Of a stretch of DNA of 43,536 bases, positions 38,747-43,536 are shown piece by piece (positions within the stretch are counted from its first letter, which is position 1; each line of letters begins with the position of its first letter). Below the pieces are notes generated by a model. That model saw only the letters and a list, made by a program, of their open reading frames with translations, was not told where the DNA came from and ran no database searches. Location: positions 1-43,536 of the forward strand of contig JAFQZN010000002.1 of the NCBI GenBank assembly GCA_017405865.1, read 5' to 3'. Position numbers and translations under genes: made by a program. The DNA comes from Oscillospiraceae bacterium. GTDB lineage: Bacteria > Bacillota > Clostridia > Oscillospirales > Oscillospiraceae.

Positions 38747-39514
38747 TTATTCGGCGGACAATAACTGTTCGGACAGACGCATGATCTCCGGGGTGGGTAA
38801 GCTGTTGGTCAGCTCCACCCTGCCCGGCGAGCCGCTGCGGAGCAGCCCGGCCTCTGCAAGGCGGCGCTTCGTTTCCTTTGCCGTGCCGTCCGCGCCGTCT
38901 AAAATCTCCGGCGTTTCGCCGACGACCGCGCGGATCGCGCCGCGCAGGAAGGGATAATGCGTACAGCCGAGCACCACGGCGTCGGGCGTGCGGGCGAGGC
39001 AGTCCTTGAGCTCTTTTCGCAGGGCGGCTTCGACCGCAGCTCCTTGCAGCTCGCCGCGCTCCACAAATTCCACCAGCCCGGGACAGGGACATTTGCAGAT
39101 GTCGCAGTGCTGCCCGAAGCGCTCCATCAGGGCGGCAAATTTGCGCTCCCGCAGGGTCGCCTCCGTCGCCATGACGAGGATTCTGCCCGCAGGAAAATGC
39201 GTCACAGCGAGCTTTAACGCAGGCTCTATGCCGATGATGATCTTGTCCGGATACTGCGCGCGCAGATCGTTGATCGCCGCGCTTGTCGCGGTATTGCACG
39301 CCACGACCAGCGCCTTGCTCCCGCGCGCAAACAGCGCCTGCGCGTGCATCATCGTCAGGTCACGGATCTCCCGCGTGGACTTGCCGCCGTAGGGCGCGTT
39401 TTTTGAATCGCCGAAATAGAGAAAGTTTTCCTCCGGCAGGACGCGGATCAGCTCACGCAGGACGCTCAAACCGCCCAGGCCGGAGTCGAAGACCGCAATC
39501 GGTCTGTTATTCAC
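38747..39514 (-). CDS. murI: Glutamate racemase
   Basis: A 255-residue enzyme making D-glutamate for peptidoglycan. The substrate loop is FDSGLGGLSVLREL; the two catalytic cysteines lie in VVACNTATSAA (about residue 73) and VVLGCTHYPFLRG (about 184). The start is GTG at 39514 with GGGAGGCGCGGC upstream; the frame is open to 39652 but without a ribosome-binding site and lacks homology there. Divergent from infC. Confidence 0.95.
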   Translation of the reverse strand: MNNRPIAVFDSGLGGLSVLRELIRVLPEENFLYFGDSKNAPYGGKSTREIRDLTMMHAQALFARGSKALVVACNTATSAAINDLRAQYPDKIIIGIEPALKLAVTHFPAGRILVMATEATLRERKFAALMERFGQHCDICKCPCPGLVEFVERGELQGAAVEAALRKELKDCLARTPDAVVLGCTHYPFLRGAIRAVVGETPEILDGADGTAKETKRRLAEAGLLRSGSPGRVELTNSLPTPEIMRLSEQLLSAE

Positions 39515-39608
39515 GCGCCGCGCCTCCCTTCTTGTCTGTCTGCTGTCATCATACCACATTTTCGGCGGTTTGAAAAGAAAAAAAGCAGAAAAAGTCTGTA
39601 AATAACAC

Positions 39609-39637
39609 TTGACATCCCGCCGTTCAGATGCTATACT
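39609..39637 (+). promoter_or_regulatory. Promoter of infC-rpmI-rplT
   Basis: TTGACA (39609-39614), 17-nt spacer, TATACT (39632-39637). A consensus -35 and the right spacing for a highly expressed operon, about 155 nt before infC. Confidence 0.9.
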
Positions 39638-39643
39638 ATGCAG

Positions 39644-39785
39644 GCAAAACAAAGAAGGTCGGCAGCCCCGTCCTCACCTCCAGCGAAGGCGAAGAGGTCG
39701 AATATCGAAATCATCGCGCCGTCGTGCGCGTGTTCGGTTGCGGGTGCTGTTGGCATCCGCAATTTTTGTCGTGTAACGGAGGTGC
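39644..39785 (+). promoter_or_regulatory. L20-type leader with attenuator hairpin
   Basis: The untranslated leader of the infC operon ends in a strong terminator: TTGCGGGTGC (39738-39747) pairs with GCATCCGCAA (39753-39762), followed by TTTTTGT, all upstream of the infC ribosome-binding site. Upstream sequence (about 39650-39735) is GC-rich with several short complementarities that could form an antiterminator. In Bacillus the same operon is controlled by L20-dependent attenuation (the L20 leader); the position and layout fit, but I cannot fold it by computation. Confidence 0.75.
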
Positions 39786-39791
39786 ATTCAC

Positions 39792-40310
39792 ATCGGCAAA
39801 TTAGATCATCAGCTCAATGAAGAAATTCAGGATAAGGAAATCCGCCTGATCGGTGCTGACGGAACCATGCTCGGCATCTTCCCCATCGCGGAAGCAATGG
39901 CTATGGCAGATGAGCAGGAGCTTGACCTCGTCAAGATCAATCCGAACGCCGTTCCGCCCGTCTGCAAGATCATGGACTACGGCAAATTCCGCTTCGACCA
40001 GCTCAAGCGGGATAAGGAAGCAAAGAAAAACCAGCGTGTCGTCGAGATCAAGGAGATCCGTATGTCTCCCGGCATTGACACCAACGATCTGAACACCAAG
40101 ATGCGCAGCGCGATCAAGTTCCTCAAGGAAGGCAACCGCGTGAAGGTCACCGTGCGCTTCCGCGGCCGTGAGATGGCACACACCGAGATCGGTGAAGAGC
40201 TTTTGATTCGATTTGGCGAAGGCTGCGCCGAAGTTGCAAACCTCGAGAAAAAGCCCAAGCTCGACGGCAGACATATGTCTATCTTCCTGTCGTCGAAAAA
40301 CGGAAAATAA
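39792..40310 (+). CDS. infC: Translation initiation factor IF-3
   Basis: A 172-residue factor that checks start-codon pairing on the 30S subunit. HQLNEEIQDKEIRLIGADGTMLG, VKINPNAVPPVCKIMDYGKF and VRFRGREMAHTEIGEEL are diagnostic. No ATG/GTG/TTG exists at the right place. GGAGGTG (39778-39784) is 7 nt before ATC (39792-39794), which opens the frame as I-G-K-L-D-H-Q-L-N. An AUC start fits the known use of rare AUU/AUC codons by infC for self-control. An in-frame ATT at 39786 is only 1 nt from the ribosome-binding site and less likely. Annotation from the ATG at 39867 would lose 25 conserved residues. Confidence 0.92.
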   Translation: MGKLDHQLNEEIQDKEIRLIGADGTMLGIFPIAEAMAMADEQELDLVKINPNAVPPVCKIMDYGKFRFDQLKRDKEAKKNQRVVEIKEIRMSPGIDTNDLNTKMRSAIKFLKEGNRVKVTVRFRGREMAHTEIGEELLIRFGEGCAEVANLEKKPKLDGRHMSIFLSSKNGK

Positions 40311-40328
40311 CAACAAAGGAGATCAACC

Positions 40329-40526
40329 ATGCCGAAACTGAAAACCCACAGCGGTGCAAAAAAGAGATTCAATCTCACCAAGACCGGTAAGGTCAAGAGA
40401 GCGCACGCTTTCAAGAGCCATATCCTCACCAAGAAGGACACCAAGCGCGGCCGTCGTCTGAGAAGCACGACTTACGCTGATGTCACCAATACGGACGCCA
40501 TCAAAAAGATGATCCCGTACAAATAA
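40329..40526 (+). CDS. rpmI: 50S ribosomal protein L35
   Basis: A 65-residue, very basic ribosomal protein. [30 protein letters not shown]... is a typical L35 N-terminus, and the length is the family norm. AAAGGAGATCAACC precedes the ATG. Second gene of the infC operon, 18 nt after infC. Confidence 0.97.
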   Translation: MPKLKTHSGAKKRFNLTKTGKVKRAHAFKSHILTKKDTKRGRRLRSTTYADVTNTDAIKKMIPYK

Positions 40527-40546
40527 TCGGATAGGAGGATACAGAA

Positions 40547-40900
40547 ATGGCAAGAATTAAAGGCGCAATGATGACGCGCAAGAGAAGAAATAAGGTCCTG
40601 AAGCTCGCGAAGTCCTACTGGGGTTCCAAGTCCAAGCACTTCAAGATGGCGAAGCAGGCCGTCAAGAAGTCCGGCGTTTACGCATACGTTGGCCGCAAGC
40701 AGAAGAAGCGCGATTTCCGCCGCCTGTGGATCGCCCGTATCTCCGCTGCCGTGAAGCCGTACGACATCAACTACTCCCGCTTCATGAACGGTCTGAAGAA
40801 GTCCGGCATCGAGATGAACCGCAAGGCTCTGTCCGAGCTGGCCATCACCGACAGCGCTGCCTTCGCAGCCCTCGTCGACACCGCCAAGAAGGCGCAGTAA
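40547..40900 (+). CDS. rplT: 50S ribosomal protein L20
   Basis: A 117-residue protein that nucleates assembly of the large subunit on 23S rRNA and represses its own operon. [20 protein letters not shown]..., [21 protein letters not shown] and [18 protein letters not shown] are diagnostic. AGGAGGATACAGAA precedes the ATG. It is the likely ligand of the attenuator leader at 39644-39785. Confidence 0.97.
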   Translation: MARIKGAMMTRKRRNKVLKLAKSYWGSKSKHFKMAKQAVKKSGVYAYVGRKQKKRDFRRLWIARISAAVKPYDINYSRFMNGLKKSGIEMNRKALSELAITDSAAFAALVDTAKKAQ

Positions 40901-40912
40901 TTGCATCGTTAA

Positions 40913-40944
40913 AAGAGAGCGCACGTTTGTGCGCTCTCTTTTTC
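40913..40944 (+). terminator. Terminator of infC-rpmI-rplT
   Basis: AAGAGAGCGCAC pairs with GTGCGCTCTCTT around GTTT, followed by TTT. It starts 12 nt past the rplT stop. Confidence 0.92.
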
Positions 40945-40950
40945 CCTTCC

Positions 40951-40983
40951 CTGTCATTGCCCCGCATGGGGCAATCTGTCCGC
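40951..40983 (+). repeat. REP-like palindrome, copy 3
   Basis: CTGTCATTGCCCCGCATGG... with the arms ATTGCCCC/GGGGCAAT around GCAT and the tail CTGTCCG. Same head and tail as 18046-18087, with a different stem. Confidence 0.7.
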
Positions 40984-41028
40984 GGCAAGTTTAGGATCTG
41001 CTTCGTTTCAGAAAGAATCCCCCGTCCC

Positions 41029-41062
41029 CTGTCATTGCAAGTCGCTTTCGTGGCAATCCGTG
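41029..41062 (+). repeat. REP-like palindrome, copy 4
   Basis: CTGTCATTGCAAGTCG..., then GTGGCAATCCGTGCG. The tail is slightly diverged (CCGTGCG for CTGTCCG). Confidence 0.55.
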
Positions 41063-41110
41063 CGTTGCAGGGTTGGGAACTGCGACATGATTCGCAGAAT
41101 CTATCAAGTT

Positions 41111-41153
41111 TGTCATTCCCGGCTGACGCAGTCAGCCAAGGGAATCTGTCCGT
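41111..41153 (+). repeat. REP-like palindrome, 'CATTCCCG' subtype, copy 2
   Basis: TGTCATTCCCG, a GCTGACGCAGTCAGC stem, then GGGAATCTGTCCG. The sibling of 18132-18174 with compensated changes in the stem. Confidence 0.7.
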
Positions 41154-41200
41154 AGCAAACATGAACGCTTTATCATATCACGGTAAAGTGTCCCGTGTCG

Positions 41201-41292
41201 GGACGCACGGATTGCACCCGCAAGGGGTAGGCCGCATCCGTAAGGCGGCAAAGCCGCCAACGGCTGCGCACCCCGCGTAAAGCGGGCAATGA
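41201..41292 (-). repeat. REP-like unit, inverted, with inserted hairpins
   Basis: Begins ACGCACGGATTGCACCCGC and ends CGGGCAATGACAG, i.e. tail and head of the family in reverse. Between them lie extra small hairpins (AAGGCGGC/GCCGCC, GCGTAAAGCGGG). It may be a nested or expanded copy. Confidence 0.45.
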
Positions 41293-41341
41293 CAGAATTG
41301 TAGCGCAGCGCAATGTACGGCAAAGCGTCCCACATCGAGAT

Positions 41342-41380
41342 GGACAGATTGCCACGCCGCATTGCGGCTCGCAATGACAC
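41342..41380 (-). repeat. REP-like palindrome, inverted copy
   Basis: GGACAGATTGCCACGCCGC, then GCGGCTCGCAATGACAC. The head, tail and GCCGC/GCGGC stem fit the family in reverse. Apart from these units the 40945-41403 gap holds no recognisable gene. Confidence 0.7.
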
Positions 41381-41403
41381 GGGCGGGATGAAACTGTGCA
41401 TAA

Positions 41404-41447
41404 AACCGTGCTCCGCGTCGAGCTTGACGCGGAGCACGGTTCTTTTT
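41404..41447. terminator. Terminator of the LRR-protein/small-peptide unit
   Basis: A perfect 16-bp stem, AACCGTGCTCCGCGTC (41404-41419) with 41426-41441, loop GAGCTT. Four T follow on minus, CTTTTTT on plus. It lies 9 nt past the small-peptide stop codon on minus. Confidence 0.85.
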
Positions 41448-41449
41448 TC

Positions 41450-41572
41450 TCAATAGCTCGGGTCGGGCGGCAGGGGGACGCCGGGGACGCCGCTGCCGGA
41501 GTCGCTGGTGGTGATGATGTCCCGCAGGATGGCTTCCTTCACAGTGACTGTCGGTGCTTCAAATACCTTCAT
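41450..41572 (-). CDS. 40-residue peptide of unknown function
   Basis: A short gene with a clear ribosome-binding site (AAGGAGGGAAAGAAC before the ATG at 41572) and its own terminator downstream, so it is probably real. The first half, MKVFEAPTVTVKEAILRDII, fits a common pattern in small Clostridial proteins, 'MKkYe.P......l...D(V/I)IT.S', whose role is unknown to me. The second half is Gly/Pro-rich (SGSGVPGVPLPPDPSY) and has no Cys. No signal peptide. It follows the LRR protein by 16 nt and must share its transcript. A precursor of a secreted peptide is possible but there are no modification genes in view. Confidence 0.65.
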   Translation of the reverse strand: MKVFEAPTVTVKEAILRDIITTSDSGSGVPGVPLPPDPSY

Positions 41573-41588
41573 GTTCTTTCCCTCCTTA

Positions 41589-43394
41589 TCAGTTAAGATA
41601 GTCCTTTGCGGACTTGCCGTAGTTGTAGATCGCCTTGACCAACTGTGCCAGATTTTCAACAGCGGTGTCGTTCTGCTTGGAATATACGTAAGAATTCACG
41701 GAATAAGTCAGCGTCTGCCCGACTTGCTCGCCGTTGTTCTTGAGAATCGCCGTGACGACGTCGCCGTACTCGCTCGCGGAGATCCCACGGAAGACCACGC
41801 GGCAAGTATTCGTGTCGTCAGTCGCCATATCTTCGTATGCATAAACCGTGGTACGCCCGTTGATCGTGACCTCCACACTGGTCGCCGCGCCAACCGTCGT
41901 GTTCAGCGTGAAGTACATGGACATCTGACTGCCGCACTCCAAGCCCGCGCCCGTCCACTGGATCTCCGGGTCGATTGCGCCGGTTCTTGCAAAGTCGGTG
42001 CTTGTCAGATCCGCAAACGTGGAGGCATTTTCGAGGGTCATGCCCTCCGTCACAAGCGCGTCCGCATTGTACCCGGTAAAGCGCTGGGTCGCAGCGCCGT
42101 AGAGCAGCAGGTCTGCAAGCAGGACCTGCAGCTTTTCGTTCTCCGGGTACGCCGCCATGACGTTGGTGCAGTACTGCTTTATGCTATATTCCGGCTTGCA
42201 GAAGTGGACGAGCTGCCCACCCTCGGTGGTGGCATAGAGCGTTGCCTTGATGTTGTCGCCCATCTTGTCCGGCGTCAGATTCATAAAATCAAAGACCAGT
42301 CTGCCCTGATCGTCCTCGCGGCTGGGCGCGAGCGTATAGCTCTGTTCGCCCAACTCGACCACCATATACGGATTGGTCAGCCCCTCCGGCACCGTGGCGG
42401 TAAAGTTCACCACGATGTCTTCATAGAGCGTTAAAGAGGCGGTGTTGATCGCCAGCCCTTCTGCAAGATAATGGATCGTCGCGCCGGTTAACGGCGTATT
42501 ATTTGATCCGATGGTGATGCGGTTCCAGCCAGCTTCGCTGCCGAAATAATAGACGTCAGTCAGCCCGGTGCAGTTTTGGAACGCATAGTTTCCAATGCTC
42601 GTCACACTACCGGGAATCGTAACGCTTGTTAAGCTACTGCAGCCATAGAATGCGTCATTCTGAATGCTTGTCACACAGTCAGGGATCACTAAATCCGTGA
42701 TTAGCGTTTCGTTCAGATACAGATCATGCGCAAACGCTAAAGGATTTGTAAAGTGGTACGATGAATACGGATTAAACATAATTCTACACCATGCTGCAAT
42801 ATCAGTAATGTATACTGCGTTCATCCCTCTACAATCCCAGAACGCAGAACCGCCGATCCACGTCACGCTGTCGGGGATCGTTACGCTTGTCAGCCCACTG
42901 CAGTACGAGAACGCAAAAGCTCCGATGCTCGTCACGCTGTCAGGGATCGTGATGCCCGTCAGTCCGCTGCAGCCGGAAAATGCCCTACCGCCGATGCTCG
43001 TCACGCTGTCAGGGATCGTGATGCCCGTCAGTTCCTCACACCCGCTGAACGCATGATCGCCAATGCTCGTCACACTGTCCGGGATCGTGATGCTCGTCAG
43101 TCCACCGCACCCGTCGAACGCATGATCGCCAATGCTCGCCACGCCGTTGCCGATGATAATACACTTAATGCCTTGCCGATAACTGTACCACGGGTTGTTT
43201 TTGTAGGAGATATAATTATTCATGTCTCCCGTGCCGAAAATTTCGAGCACTCCGTTTTCCGTGTCCAGTGTCCACGTCAGATTGTCACCGCAGGTGCCGG
43301 AATAGCTTTCCGCGCTTGCTGTCAGAACTGCCGCGGGGAGCAGGGCGCCAATCAGCGCGAAAACAAGAAATAATCCCAATAGCCTTTTAACCAT
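41589..43394 (-). CDS. Exported BspA-type leucine-rich-repeat protein
   Basis: A 601-residue secreted protein. The signal peptide is residues 1-27 (LLGLFLVFALIGALLPAAVLTA). After a GTCGDNLTWTLDTENGVLEIFGTG leader domain come about six LRR_5/BspA repeats of 23 residues (consensus LTSITIPDSVTSIGDHAFSGC, about residues 80-175, then two more at about 215-265). The C-terminal half (about 300-601) has Ig-like or carbohydrate-binding character and no cell-wall anchor or SLH motif that I recognise. BspA-like proteins often bind host or surface polymers; the role here is unknown. No strong ribosome-binding site precedes the ATG. Confidence 0.85.
   Translation of the reverse strand: MVKRLLGLFLVFALIGALLPAAVLTASAESYSGTCGDNLTWTLDTENGVLEIFGTGDMNNYISYKNNPWYSYRQGIKCIIIGNGVASIGDHAFDGCGGLTSITIPDSVTSIGDHAFSGCEELTGITIPDSVTSIGGRAFSGCSGLTGITIPDSVTSIGAFAFSYCSGLTSVTIPDSVTWIGGSAFWDCRGMNAVYITDIAAWCRIMFNPYSSYHFTNPLAFAHDLYLNETLITDLVIPDCVTSIQNDAFYGCSSLTSVTIPGSVTSIGNYAFQNCTGLTDVYYFGSEAGWNRITIGSNNTPLTGATIHYLAEGLAINTASLTLYEDIVVNFTATVPEGLTNPYMVVELGEQSYTLAPSREDDQGRLVFDFMNLTPDKMGDNIKATLYATTEGGQLVHFCKPEYSIKQYCTNVMAAYPENEKLQVLLADLLLYGAATQRFTGYNADALVTEGMTLENASTFADLTSTDFARTGAIDPEIQWTGAGLECGSQMSMYFTLNTTVGAATSVEVTINGRTTVYAYEDMATDDTNTCRVVFRGISASEYGDVVTAILKNNGEQVGQTLTYSVNSYVYSKQNDTAVENLAQLVKAIYNYGKSAKDYLN
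42840..43146 (-). repeat. Tandem 69-nt repeats coding the LRR units
   Basis: Units of 69 nt (23 codons) recur with strong identity, for example the GTCAGGGATCGTGATGCC block at about 42945 and 43015. They are near-identical in DNA, so unit number may vary by slippage or recombination. Confidence 0.7.
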
Positions 43395-43439
43395 GTGATA
43401 AGGTACAATAAATTGCGCAAATTCAAAAATGGATAGAAA

Positions 43440-43468
43440 TAGACATAGTTTGCAAACTCTGGTAGAAT
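43440..43468 (+). promoter_or_regulatory. Promoter of the right-edge gene
   Basis: TAGACA (43440-43445), 17-nt spacer, TAGAAT (43463-43468). About 40 nt before the start codon at 43508. Confidence 0.6.
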
Positions 43469-43511
43469 GAAGTTACGACACAAACATTCGAAAGGAGCAA
43501 ACAAACTATGT
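43443..43511 (+). promoter_or_regulatory. Inverted repeat covering the start codon of the right-edge gene
   Basis: ACATAGTTTG (43443-43452) is the exact reverse complement of CAAACTATGT (43502-43511), which contains the ATG. RNA begun at the local promoter would lack the first arm; RNA read through from upstream would contain it and could fold over the start codon. Confidence 0.55.
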
Positions 43512-43536
43512 CCGAGAAGATTATACACCTGAATGA
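43508..43536 (+). CDS. Start of a probable transposase (cut by window edge)
   Basis: Only nine full codons are visible (MSEKIIHLN, then GA of the next). This beginning resembles IS256-family transposases, which often open with '..K.(I/L)HLNE'. AAAGGAG precedes the ATG by 10 nt and a promoter lies upstream. The 113-nt gap between the LRR gene and this start could contain the element's left end, but no terminal repeat can be confirmed without the right end. Confidence 0.5.

Noticed and set aside
37764-39299. 511-codon open frame on minus
   Set aside because: Antisense to the exporter gene and running through murI in another frame. No ribosome-binding site.
40951-41380. Possible CRISPR array
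   Set aside because: The units are palindromic, occur in both orientations, differ in the middle and are not evenly spaced. No cas gene is near.
42840-43146. Possible non-coding tandem repeat or CRISPR
   Set aside because: The 69-nt period keeps the reading frame and codes LRR units of 23 residues in an intact gene.

Overview
The window reads as a chromosomal segment from a Gram-positive anaerobe of the class Clostridia. The best guess is an Oscillospiraceae/Ruminococcaceae-like gut lineage with a GC-rich genome. The basis is the gene set (Lgt, SLH-domain protein, DUF1292, BofC-C-like protein, ECF vitamin transporter core, FeoAB, a YmfF/YmfH-type M16 pair), strong GGAGG ribosome-binding sites with several TTG starts, and short REP-like intergenic palindromes. 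The family-level placement is inference. No tRNA, rRNA or CRISPR array was recognised. Nearly all the sequence is ordinary, compactly packed core genome; the accessory signals sit in three gene-free gaps and at the right edge.

Layout. 1-2091: hairpins, then an ECF sigma factor overlapping a single-pass membrane protein that looks like its anti-sigma partner. 2090-6264 (mostly minus strand): tcdA, a hairpin cluster, a PrsA/SurA-like foldase, a lipoprotein, a probable 6S RNA, a DUF1292 protein and a small BofC-C-like protein. 6335-18026 (plus): one long run starting with a class A penicillin-binding protein and continuing through a SAM methyltransferase, ecfA1-ecfA2-ecfT, truA, a DUF5711-like membrane protein, a zinc-finger Clp ATPase, a HAD phosphatase and a GNAT acetyltransferase. 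18027-20867: an accessory island in which an AT-rich acyl-CoA synthetase-like gene, preceded by a structured leader with an intrinsic terminator, is flanked by palindromic repeats.

20868-24653 (minus): a DUF711 (PFL family) protein with an ACT-domain protein, then feoA-feoB. 24753-27415 (plus): a P-loop ATPase, then a PII-like protein translationally coupled to a CPA2 cation:proton antiporter. 27470-29233 (minus): tsaE-tsaB-upp, divergent from rodA. 29355-31780: rodA and an Ig/SLH surface protein. 31830-35636 (minus): an M16 peptidase pair, lgt and a small coiled-coil protein. 35769-38708 (plus): prmA, a DUF4015-like putative glycoside hydrolase and a multi-pass putative metal exporter. murI follows on minus.

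39609-40940: the infC-rpmI-rplT operon with an L20-type attenuator leader and a non-canonical AUC start for infC. 40941-41400: a dense patch of REP-like palindromes. 41450-43394 (minus): a BspA-type leucine-rich-repeat exported protein followed by a 40-residue peptide. The right edge enters a probable transposase whose start codon lies in an inverted repeat.

The most distinctive things to follow up are the switch-like leader and compositional mosaic of the acyl-CoA synthetase island, the REP-like family with constant ends and variable stems, the PII-like/antiporter pair, a zinc-ribbon insertion in the penicillin-binding protein, and the LRR-protein/small-peptide unit. No clearly new multi-gene system was identified.
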